A stretch of DNA of 64,000 bases from Gammaproteobacteria bacterium. GTDB taxonomy: Bacteria > Pseudomonadota > Gammaproteobacteria > Ga0077536. Position numbers and translations under genes: made by a program. Of this stretch, positions 27,467 to 35,241 are shown in pieces; the first letter of the stretch is position 1, and every line of letters starts with the position of its first letter. The notes beneath the pieces are model-generated. The model did not search any database, was not told the DNA's origin, and saw nothing but the letters and a program-made list of their open reading frames with translations. Location: positions 372,001 through 436,000 of the forward strand of contig JAJFJQ010000073.1 in assembly GCA_021773835.1 (NCBI GenBank), given 5' to 3'.

Positions 27467-27723
27467 TTTTCCCGCCGACGATGTTCCGTGTGAGGGAACG
27501 TAAATTCGATCAAAACTTTAGCGCAACTACGTTAATTAGTTCTTATTTTGGCGTGCAACCTCGATCAATCGATTGAGAATCTCCTTTCCTAATTTCGACC
27601 CAATTTGAACCATTTTACCGCGGAGCGGATCCCACCGGGGAGGACAAGACTCCGGTGCACGCCCGCGCCTTGCGTTCGCGAGCCCGGAGAAATTATCGAA
27701 CACACCCTTGGGAGGGTAAACAA

Positions 27724-28443
27724 ATGCTCGTATTTCATCGACAGGCCGCGATTGTCGTACTCCTATGCAGCGCTTATCTGCCAACTGCCAGCGCCGTTGT
27801 CGTCGGACAAGTGGACGACTTCGAGGATGGTACGACGATGCATTGGACCGCCGGCGGTTTCAATCCTCTGATGCCCGTATTTCCACCGAATCCACCAGAG
27901 AATGTGTCAACCGGTGGCCCGGCGGGTGTTGATGATAACTACCTGTTAGTAACCGGCGAAGGTGGCGTAAGCGGGCCTGGCAGCAAATTGACGACATTTA
28001 ACTTGGACCGCACGTTTACGCCCACACAATGGGCCGGCGATTACGTTGCTAGTGGTGTTACGGGCATCAACCTAGACGTCAATAATTTCAGCGGGCAACA
28101 ACTAGACCTACGCCTGCTCTTTCTAGACCCTACGTTCACGCTAGCCGCGGCAACGAACGCCTCCGTAATTGTCGCTCCGGGAAGCGGTTGGGTGAATGTT
28201 TCTTTTGATGTGGACGTCGCTTCCATGACCGGGCTGGGCGGAGCTGATGTCGCAGATGTGATGGCGAATGTGTTTGTGCTGCGGCTGTATCACAGTCCCG
28301 GTGGTGGATTTCCCAATGCGCAGCCGACGTTCTTAGGCCAAGTAGGCTTCGACAATATCAGTGCCGTGCCGCTACCGCCGGCGATACTTTTTCTTTTGTC
28401 CGGCATAGCTGGTCTGTGGACGCGCCGTCGTTGCGCAGCTTAG
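27724..28443 (+). CDS. VPLPx-CTERM sorted exported protein
   Basis: The 239-residue protein has a signal peptide (residues 1-23, ending about PTASA). A beta-rich exported domain follows, with DDFEDGTTMHWTAGG at its start, and the C-terminus is VPLPPAILFLLSGIAGLW plus basic RRR. The VPLPP variant is close to the VPLPA signal at 13818 and is an exosortase-type anchor. ATG 27724 follows GGGAGGG. The domain (DFEDGT..WT, then VGQVGFDNI) resembles PEP-CTERM proteins of unknown surface role. It ends before a 10-bp stem hairpin. Confidence 0.82.
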   Translation: MLVFHRQAAIVVLLCSAYLPTASAVVVGQVDDFEDGTTMHWTAGGFNPLMPVFPPNPPENVSTGGPAGVDDNYLLVTGEGGVSGPGSKLTTFNLDRTFTPTQWAGDYVASGVTGINLDVNNFSGQQLDLRLLFLDPTFTLAAATNASVIVAPGSGWVNVSFDVDVASMTGLGGADVADVMANVFVLRLYHSPGGGFPNAQPTFLGQVGFDNISAVPLPPAILFLLSGIAGLWTRRRCAA

Positions 28444-28482
28444 GCAGTAGTTAATCTATTCCGAACCAAACGACGCGTATTG

Positions 28483-28506
28483 CGTTGGCGAGTTTCCTCG
28501 CCAACG
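28483..28506. terminator. Hairpin between convergent genes
   Basis: A perfect 10-bp stem (CGTTGGCGAG and CTCGCCAACG) with loop TTTC lies between the VPLPx-CTERM gene and the acyl-CoA dehydrogenase gene, which end facing each other. No T run follows, so it may be a bidirectional or Rho-assisted terminator. Confidence 0.6.
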
Positions 28507-28516
28507 TGACCGTCGT

Positions 28517-29689
28517 TCAATACGAACGCGGCATCCCGAGATCGTGTTGGGCGGTGTAGTTCAAGATCATTTCTTCGGAAACCGGCGCAAATCGGAATAG
28601 GCGTTGGTCGCGCCATAAACGCTCAACATGGTACTCGCTTGCGTAGCCCATACCGCCCATGGTCTGCATTGCTTGCATGGTCGCTTTGTCGCAGGCTTGC
28701 GAGGCAATGAGCTTTGCTAGATTGGATTGCGCGCCGTAGCTTTCGCCGGTGTCGCACAAGGTCGCGGCCTTATAGTTCATCAATTGCGCGCACGAAATCT
28801 CTGCATAGGCCTGCGCTAATGGGAACTGGATCGTCTGGTAGGCGCTGATTGGACGATCACCGAAGACCTTGCGATCGTTGGCGTAATCAACAGCAAGTTT
28901 AATCGCGAGCTCCGCACAGCCGACCAATCCGGCGGTAGTGACTATCCGCTCGGTGTTCAACACGTCGAGCAGTTCATGAAAACCTTTGTCCAAAGTACCG
29001 ATCAATTCTTCCGGCTCGATGCGCACGTCATCAAAAAATATGGTGCTGGAGTCAAGTGTGTTTGTGCCGAGTTTCTCGATCTTGCCGTGACTCAAGCCTT
29101 TGCGTTCAACGTCTATTAAAAACATCGTAATGCCATCGGTGCGACGTTTAACGTTTTCGCTCTTTGTGGTGCGCGCAATCACCAACATTTTTTGTGCAGA
29201 CGCAGTGCCGGTGATCCAGTGTTTCTTGCCGTTCAAAGTCCAGCCATCACCGTCTTTTGCAGCGAAGGTCGCAATCTCTAGCGTATTGGTGCCGGCGTCC
29301 GGCTCAGTGAGTGCCATGCAGCAGTTGAGTTCGCCCGTGATCAACGGTGGCAATAGCTCTCGCTGCATTTCTGGACTACCGTATTTACCAATCGCGACCC
29401 CGCCAAAGATTGGATTTACCATGAATAGCTGACCAACGGTACTGCCGCCCCCGCATTTCGATAATTCTTCAATCGCGATTGCCATCTCCAACATGCCGAG
29501 ACCGCTACCGCCGAATTCTTCAGGTAAGGTGATGCCACCGATACCCGCAGCACACACCTCTAACCAGAACTCACTTGGAAACTCTTTCTTCTTGTCCTGT
29601 TGGCGCCAGTAATCTAGCCCAAATTTTTCGCCGACTTTGCGAGCGGTGTCGGCGATCATGCGTTGTTCGTCTGTGAGACTGAAATCCAT
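28517..29689 (-). CDS. Acyl-CoA dehydrogenase
   Basis: The 390-residue protein has the acyl-CoA dehydrogenase fold: MDFSLTDEQRMIADT, CCMALTEPDAGTNTLEIATFA (FAD contact), DGWTLNGKKHWITG and the C-terminal QTMGGMGYASEYHVERLWRDQRLF. It oxidises an acyl-CoA to a 2,3-enoyl-CoA, passing electrons to ETF. It is 31 bp downstream of the E2 gene and closes the 2-oxoacid dehydrogenase transcript. The enoyl-CoA hydratase encoded two genes upstream could take its product. The chain type (straight, branched or cyclic) cannot be told. Confidence 0.92.
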   Translation of the reverse strand: MDFSLTDEQRMIADTARKVGEKFGLDYWRQQDKKKEFPSEFWLEVCAAGIGGITLPEEFGGSGLGMLEMAIAIEELSKCGGGSTVGQLFMVNPIFGGVAIGKYGSPEMQRELLPPLITGELNCCMALTEPDAGTNTLEIATFAAKDGDGWTLNGKKHWITGTASAQKMLVIARTTKSENVKRRTDGITMFLIDVERKGLSHGKIEKLGTNTLDSSTIFFDDVRIEPEELIGTLDKGFHELLDVLNTERIVTTAGLVGCAELAIKLAVDYANDRKVFGDRPISAYQTIQFPLAQAYAEISCAQLMNYKAATLCDTGESYGAQSNLAKLIASQACDKATMQAMQTMGGMGYASEYHVERLWRDQRLFRFAPVSEEMILNYTAQHDLGMPRSY

Positions 29690-29720
29690 GTGTTGAACCT
29701 CTAAGGATCGAAATCACCCA

Positions 29721-30947
29721 TTAAATTCGCGCTTGCGCGAGGATCAGCAATGGATCCTCGAGCAGCGCGACAACGGCCTCGAGTAGTCGGGCGCCATCGG
29801 CGCCGTTTAATACTCGATGGTCGCCGCCCAATACCAGGCCGAGTTCTTTACGCAACACCGGCTCACCGTCGTCGTCCGGACGAAAGACGGATTGTTGGCG
29901 ACCAACCCCTAGGATACTCGACTGCCCGGGGACGATTAAGGGGATGACTTGATCGATGTTGAAACTGCCGAGGTTGGTAACGGTGGTGGCCGCGCCGACC
30001 GAGGCGTCGGCGTCCAATTTACCGTCCTGGGCGAGCTGTACAAGGTGCTCGATCTGCAAGGCGTTCGCCGCCAGCCCATGGTCACCAAGGTTGCACGCTA
30101 CTGGGGCATGAATACCGTCTTCGATAGCGACGGCAATACCAACATTGGAACCGGGCAACACAAACAAGCGCTCGTTGGCCAACACTGTACGAAACTTCGG
30201 CGAATTGGCGATGGCGAGACCCATTGCCGTCGCTATCCAATGGGTCAAGGTAATGCGGCCGACTTCCGGCTTCTGTTTTAGTCCTTCGTGCAACCACAGC
30301 AGTTCTGAGATATCTGCTGTGGCGGTTAGATGGAAGTGCGGGATCTCGGTGTGTGAGCGCAGCATTTGGGCTGCGACAACTTTTTGTACGCCACGTAATG
30401 GGGTGCCGGCACCCAGATCTTCGATTGGATCTCCCTTTGCCGCTACCGATATCACCGGCTGTGCCGCGCACGCACGATTTACATCTGCTGCAACGATGCG
30501 ACCGCGAGGGCCAGTGCCGGACAATTGTGCAAGGTCGATACCGTGTTCTCTTGCGAGCTTGCGCGCGTGCGGTGAGGCGATGATGCGTTCGCCCGTTGCC
30601 ATCGGTCTATCGACTTGAGCGTCGTTGGCCGGTGGCGCTTCGACAATCGTTGCTGGTGTCTCAACTGGTTCAGTCGCCGGCGTTGTAACCGTTTCACCCT
30701 TGGGTCCCCCTGCCCAAACGCCGAGTGTCGTGCCAACGGGTACGGTCTCATCGACTTGGACCAGTATCGATTCAAGCACACCGTCACGTTCGGCCAGGAT
30801 CTCATTGGCAATTTTGTCGGTCTCGACAACGTAGAGAATCTCTCCGGCACGGACTGCAGTGCCTGGCTTGACCATCCATTCGACCATTATGCCCTCGGTC
30901 ATCGTGAGACCAAGTTGTGGTAATCGAATGAGATGGTCATCGGCCAT
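29721..30947 (-). CDS. 2-oxoacid dehydrogenase E2 (lipoyl acyltransferase)
   Basis: The 408-residue protein has one lipoyl domain (residues about 1-80, lipoyl-lysine motif VETDKIANEI), a Pro/Ala-rich linker, an E3-binding domain near 122-157 (ASPHARKLAREHGIDLAQL) and a catalytic domain ending with DHRVLNGADGARLL, the conserved His-x-x-x-Asp-Gly site. It transfers the acyl group from E1 to CoA. It follows the crotonase by 5 bp. The acetoin or branched-chain type is not settled. No E3 (dihydrolipoamide dehydrogenase) gene is in the window, so E3 must come from elsewhere. Confidence 0.92.
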   Translation of the reverse strand: MADDHLIRLPQLGLTMTEGIMVEWMVKPGTAVRAGEILYVVETDKIANEILAERDGVLESILVQVDETVPVGTTLGVWAGGPKGETVTTPATEPVETPATIVEAPPANDAQVDRPMATGERIIASPHARKLAREHGIDLAQLSGTGPRGRIVAADVNRACAAQPVISVAAKGDPIEDLGAGTPLRGVQKVVAAQMLRSHTEIPHFHLTATADISELLWLHEGLKQKPEVGRITLTHWIATAMGLAIANSPKFRTVLANERLFVLPGSNVGIAVAIEDGIHAPVACNLGDHGLAANALQIEHLVQLAQDGKLDADASVGAATTVTNLGSFNIDQVIPLIVPGQSSILGVGRQQSVFRPDDDGEPVLRKELGLVLGGDHRVLNGADGARLLEAVVALLEDPLLILAQARI

Positions 30948-30952
30948 GGGAT

Positions 30953-31741
30953 CTAGGTGCCAGTGAAATTTGCTGGGCGTTTTTCGAGGAAGGCCTGACA
31001 GCCCTCATGGGCATCGGCCGAATCCAGCACCAACCCGATCATGGCCTGTTCATACTGCAGGGCGGCCGGCATTGGCATGTCGGCGCCGTGCGCCATGCTA
31101 CGTTTTAATAGCTTCAGGATCAGCGGTGATTTGCTCGTGATCTTGGCCGCGATTTCTTTGACTCGCTCGACCAAATCTTCCGGCGCACAAACGTGATTGA
31201 CGAGCCCGTACTCTAGTGCTTCGGCGGCTGTGATTTGATCGCCGGTAAACATCATTTCTTTAGCGCGGCACGGGGGTAGTTGACGGATTAAACGCTGTGT
31301 ACCACCGGCGCCTGGAAATAAACCTAACGTGATTTCGGGCACACCAAGTCGCGCCTTCTCCGACACCACCCGGATGTCCGTCGCCAGAATGATCTCCGTG
31401 CCGCCACCAAGCGCCCAGCCATTAACCGCAGCGATAGTTGGTTTGTCGCAGAGCTCGACCCGCCGGAATACCCGATGGATCAGTTCTGCAAACTCTTGGT
31501 AATGCTGTAGTCCTTGGCGAGAATCTAGATCGGCAATATCACCGCCGGCAACAAAGGCCCGATCGCCGGCGCCGGTTATTACGATCACATAGACATCATC
31601 GTCGGCTTCGGCCGCAGTAAACTTTGCCTCGAGTGCCTCTAACGTCGGTGCATCAAGTGCGTTTAGCGTTTCCGGCCGGTTGATCGTGATCCAAGCCTGA
31701 TGATCGGCGACTTCCATAAGGATGCTGTTGTCGCTCGACAT
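30953..31741 (-). CDS. Enoyl-CoA hydratase
   Basis: The 262-residue protein has all hydratase landmarks: INRPETLNALD, TGAGDRAFVAGGDI, and both catalytic glutamates in ALGGGTEIILATD and RLGVPEITLGLFPGAGGTQRL. It should add water to a 2-enoyl-CoA. It is between E1beta and E2 (28 bp and 5 bp away), an unusual place, which ties hydration to the oxoacid dehydrogenase step. With the acyl-CoA dehydrogenase after E2 it gives an almost complete acyl-CoA oxidation unit. Confidence 0.92.
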   Translation of the reverse strand: MSSDNSILMEVADHQAWITINRPETLNALDAPTLEALEAKFTAAEADDDVYVIVITGAGDRAFVAGGDIADLDSRQGLQHYQEFAELIHRVFRRVELCDKPTIAAVNGWALGGGTEIILATDIRVVSEKARLGVPEITLGLFPGAGGTQRLIRQLPPCRAKEMMFTGDQITAAEALEYGLVNHVCAPEDLVERVKEIAAKITSKSPLILKLLKRSMAHGADMPMPAALQYEQAMIGLVLDSADAHEGCQAFLEKRPANFTGT

Positions 31742-31769
31742 AGTGGTCTCCTCCTGAAAAATGATGTTG

Positions 31770-32750
31770 TTATTGGACGATTTCTTTCACAACGGCGGCT
31801 AACTTTGCTGCGGACGGTGCATATTCGGATTCCAATGCGGGGGAATAGGGGACCGGGGTGTAGGGTGCACCGATGCGTCGGATCGGGGCGTCCAATTCGT
31901 CGAAGCCAATATCGGCCATGCGGGCAGCGATTTCGGCGCCGATGCCAAAAGCTTCCACCGCCTCATGCAAGATCACCAGGCGGTGGGTCTTTTTCAGCGA
32001 GGTCAATACGGCTGCCTCATCCCACGGTTGTACCGTACGAAGATCGATTATCTCGCAGTCAATCCCATCGTTAGCCAAATCAAGTGCCGCCGTCTCGGCC
32101 CAGTGGACGGCTGCGCCATAAGTAGCGATCGTGACATCGGTACCGGCTCTCGCGATGCGCGCCGTGCCGAGTGCGATCGACTCCGGATTTTCACCGAATG
32201 TATATTTCTTGGCGTACAGTGATTTGTTCTCGACAAATACGACCGGGTTTGGATTTTCAATTGCAGCCCGCAGCAGGCCGTAGGCGTCTTGTGAGTTTGA
32301 CGGGCAGGCGACGATCAGGCCTGGCACGTGGGCGAACCAAGCTTCGAGGCATTGCGAGTGCTGTGCGCCGGCATTCAGACCGCCGCCATGGGGGGTGCGC
32401 ACAACCAAGGGTGCGGAATTTTGCCCGCCAAACATAAAATGTGTTTTCGCCGATTGATTGACGAGCGCATCCATTGCCAGGGTGCAGAAATCCATGAACA
32501 TGATCTCAGCTACGGGTTTGTAGCCGGTAAGCGCAGCGCCTAGTGCCGTGCCGACAAGTGCGGCTTCGGAAATAGGAAAATCGAGTACACGCTGTGCGCC
32601 GAATTGGTCGAATAGTCCCCGCGTCACCCCGAACGGCCCGCCCGCAGCAGCGATATCTTCACCCATCAATATCACGCGCTCATCGGCGGCCATTGCGTCG
32701 GCTAAAGCGCGACCAATCGCTTGGCCAAAGCGTACCGGATCGCCACTCAT
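31770..32750 (-). CDS. 2-oxoacid dehydrogenase E1 beta subunit
   Basis: The 326-residue protein is a transketolase-type E1 beta. It begins with GQAIGRALADAMAADERVILMGEDIAAAGGPFGVT, has VLDFPISEAALVGTALGAALTG and the C-terminal GIGAEIAARMADIGFDELDAPIRRIGAPYTPVPYS. With E1 alpha it uses thiamine diphosphate to decarboxylate a 2-oxo acid or cleave acetoin. Its start overlaps the E1 alpha stop by 4 bp. It is most like acetoin/pyruvate-type E1 beta by eye. Confidence 0.92.
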   Translation of the reverse strand: MSGDPVRFGQAIGRALADAMAADERVILMGEDIAAAGGPFGVTRGLFDQFGAQRVLDFPISEAALVGTALGAALTGYKPVAEIMFMDFCTLAMDALVNQSAKTHFMFGGQNSAPLVVRTPHGGGLNAGAQHSQCLEAWFAHVPGLIVACPSNSQDAYGLLRAAIENPNPVVFVENKSLYAKKYTFGENPESIALGTARIARAGTDVTIATYGAAVHWAETAALDLANDGIDCEIIDLRTVQPWDEAAVLTSLKKTHRLVILHEAVEAFGIGAEIAARMADIGFDELDAPIRRIGAPYTPVPYSPALESEYAPSAAKLAAVVKEIVQ

Positions 32751-33745
32751 GATGCGTAGACTGCTAGCCTGGCATCGGCAAAGTCTGGTGCAGGCCCGGC
32801 TGTGGCGCGCTCGACGGCATCATCAATCTCAAGTGCGAGACGTGCCACGATATCGTCAAAAATCGGTTGCGCGATCCCGGACCTAATCAGTTTGTCCCGC
32901 AGGTAGATGATTGGATCCCGTTCGGCCAGTGTGGCCAGATCAGATTCGTCGCGATATTTTTGCGGATCACCCTCGAAGTGTCCATGAAAGCGCTCTACTT
33001 TGCATTCGAGTACGTATGGCTGCGCCTTGTTGCGCATCGCGCTCACAATATCGCCAGCGGCGTCCGTAACGGCGCCGACGTCGATGCCGTCAACGTACTG
33101 GTACGGTACGCCAAACGCCTTGGCCAATTTCTTTAAGTTGCCGCGAAATTGAAGGTCGGTGCGCGAAAATTCGCCCCATCCATTGTTCTCGCATACGAAT
33201 AGGCAGGGTAATGACCATAAGGCGCTTAGATTCAAACACTCATGAAAAACACCCTCAGCCAACGCGCCGTCGCCGAAGTAGGCGACACCAATATTTCCGC
33301 TATCGTCGAGTTTGTGTGCCAGCGCACTACCGGTCGCGATAGAGAGTCCGCCGCCAACGATGCCATTGGCGCCCAGCATCCCAATCGATGCATCGGCAAT
33401 GTGCATCGAGCCCCCGCGTCCTTTGCAGATCCCGTTTTGCTTACCCATCATTTCGGCGAAAAAGGGTGCGAGTTCCATCCCCTTCGCGAGTGCGTGGCCA
33501 TGCCCACGATGGGTGACGGCGATTGTGTCCGAATCACTGAGATGCCTACTAATGCCGACTGGAACAGATTCTTGCCCGATACTTAGGTGGATGAATCCGG
33601 GAATTGAACCATCAGCGAAGAGGCTCGACAGGCGCTCCTCAACCATTCGAATTCGCTGCATTAGGCGGTAGCAATCGATCAAAAGCTCACTTTCAGAAAA
33701 TGATAAGGGCTCTGGCGGCATCGATGTTGACGTCTCGTCGCTCAT
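32747..33745 (-). CDS. 2-oxoacid dehydrogenase E1 alpha subunit
   Basis: The 332-residue protein has the thiamine-diphosphate motif GDGALAEGVFHECLNLSALW...ENNGWGEFSRT near residues 157-190, KGRGGSMHIADASIGMLGANGIVGGG and the YVDGIDVGAV region. It begins the five-gene minus-strand operon (E1alpha, E1beta, hydratase, E2, acyl-CoA dehydrogenase). The upstream gene on the other strand is an LLM, so a shared divergent promoter region is likely at 33746-33894. Acetoin dehydrogenase is a possible identity. Confidence 0.92.
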   Translation of the reverse strand: MSDETSTSMPPEPLSFSESELLIDCYRLMQRIRMVEERLSSLFADGSIPGFIHLSIGQESVPVGISRHLSDSDTIAVTHRGHGHALAKGMELAPFFAEMMGKQNGICKGRGGSMHIADASIGMLGANGIVGGGLSIATGSALAHKLDDSGNIGVAYFGDGALAEGVFHECLNLSALWSLPCLFVCENNGWGEFSRTDLQFRGNLKKLAKAFGVPYQYVDGIDVGAVTDAAGDIVSAMRNKAQPYVLECKVERFHGHFEGDPQKYRDESDLATLAERDPIIYLRDKLIRSGIAQPIFDDIVARLALEIDDAVERATAGPAPDFADARLAVYAS

Positions 33746-33894
33746 AGCGAAGGGATCCTTGCTGATACAGGTTGGTGTGTCGGGCGTCGCTAGGGTAGCT
33801 ACGATGGCGTCATTGCGTCAACAAAGCAGATAACAGTTGATGGTAATGGCGACCGAAGCGCTAGAATGTGATGCATCAACAACGGATAGTCGCG

Positions 33895-35241
33895 ATGTCG
33901 TACGATAAAATGGCCTTGGTTGGATTTCTGCAGGCGCAGAATTGCTCGAACTATCCGGGGTCATGGCGTCATCCGCAAGCGCGGCAGGATTTCCTTACAG
34001 CCGACTACTATCAACATGTTGCAAAAACGCTGGAGCGTGGAAAGTTTCAGCTATTGTTTTTTGATGATCGCCTGGCCATGCCCGCTATCTATGGCGCCGA
34101 TCATGTGGCCGCAATTGAGAACGGTGTGCGCGTCGTGAAGATGGATCCAATAACGATCCTAGCGACGATCGGCGCGGTCACAGAGCGCATTGGACTCGGC
34201 GGCACGCTGTCCACGAGTTACTTCGAACCGTTTCACATCGCGCGGCAGTTTTCGACGCTCGACCACATGACCGGTGGCCGTGCAGCATGGAATGTCGTGA
34301 CCTCGCTAAACGATTCCGAGGCGATGAATATGGGTCGGGCCGAATCAATTTCACACGATGAACGCTACGATCGTTCAGATGAGTTTATGGACGTCGTATT
34401 GGGCCATTGGAATGCTTGGGCCGATGACGCATTAGTACTCGATAGAGAAAACGGTCGCTTTGCCGATGGAAGCAAGGTTGCGCGACTCGACCATCATGGT
34501 GAGTATTTTTCCTCTCGTGGACCATTCACCGTCCCGCAGACGCCACAGGGGCATCCGGTCGTGATTCAAGCTGGGCAAAGTGGGCGGGGCCGGGAGTTTG
34601 CAGTGCGTTGGGGGGAGCTCATCTTCGCGATCTTTCCGAACTTGGCGTTCGGGCAGAAGATGTATCGAGATATACGCGATGAGGCAAATCGACAAGGCCG
34701 CGATCCGGATTCATTTCGGATTGCACCCTTGATATACCCGATTGTTGCACCAACCCAGGCAGAAGCTGAAGACAAAGCTGCGTTGATTGAAGGCCTGGCG
34801 AAACCGATCGACGCATTAGCGTTACTTTCGGAGGTCCTTAATTTTGATTTTGCGACTAAAGAAATTGACGAACCGTTTAGTGATGACGAACTCGCAAATT
34901 TAAGTGGTCTGCTCGCTATCCGTGACCGCGTGCTGAGTCTGTCTGGAAAATCGAATCCGACCGTCGCAGATTTTATCGCGTTCAGTGCGCGGGGGACGAT
35001 CAAAGAGGCGCCAAATTTTGTTGGTACCGCGACTCAGGTAGCCGATGGACTGGAGCAGTGGTTTCGAGGCGGCGCATGTGATGGTTTTGTGATCGGCGCG
35101 AGCCACATACCCGGCACCTACGAGGATTTTGTGAACTACGTCGTGCCGGAACTACAAAAGCGTGGATTACACCAGGTCGACTACTGCGGTTCGACCCTGC
35201 GTGAGAACCTGGGATTCGCCGGCTACCGTGTTGCTAAGTGA
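33895..35241 (+). CDS. LLM of the NtaA/SnaA/DszA monooxygenase type
   Basis: The 448-residue protein has MALVGFLQAQNCSNYPGSWRHPQ at the start, RGKFQLLFFDDRLAMPAIYG, the LSTSYFEPFHIARQFSTLDHMTGGRAAWNVVTS motif and VVIQAGQSGRGREFAVRWGELIF. These mark the NtaA/SnaA/SoxA/DszA subgroup, FMNH2-dependent monooxygenases that cut C-N or C-S bonds (nitrilotriacetate, dibenzothiophene sulfone). The partner flavin reductase is not next to it. I chose ATG 33895; an ATG at 33871 would add eight residues. It overlaps the next, opposite-strand gene by 19 bp at the 3' end. Confidence 0.88.
   Translation: MSYDKMALVGFLQAQNCSNYPGSWRHPQARQDFLTADYYQHVAKTLERGKFQLLFFDDRLAMPAIYGADHVAAIENGVRVVKMDPITILATIGAVTERIGLGGTLSTSYFEPFHIARQFSTLDHMTGGRAAWNVVTSLNDSEAMNMGRAESISHDERYDRSDEFMDVVLGHWNAWADDALVLDRENGRFADGSKVARLDHHGEYFSSRGPFTVPQTPQGHPVVIQAGQSGRGREFAVRWGELIFAIFPNLAFGQKMYRDIRDEANRQGRDPDSFRIAPLIYPIVAPTQAEAEDKAALIEGLAKPIDALALLSEVLNFDFATKEIDEPFSDDELANLSGLLAIRDRVLSLSGKSNPTVADFIAFSARGTIKEAPNFVGTATQVADGLEQWFRGGACDGFVIGASHIPGTYEDFVNYVVPELQKRGLHQVDYCGSTLRENLGFAGYRVAK

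Noticed and set aside
27536-27784. 82-codon minus-strand frame overlapping the VPLPx-CTERM start
   Set aside because: Only the last 25 residues look protein-like, and it overlaps a well-supported gene with a strong ribosome site.
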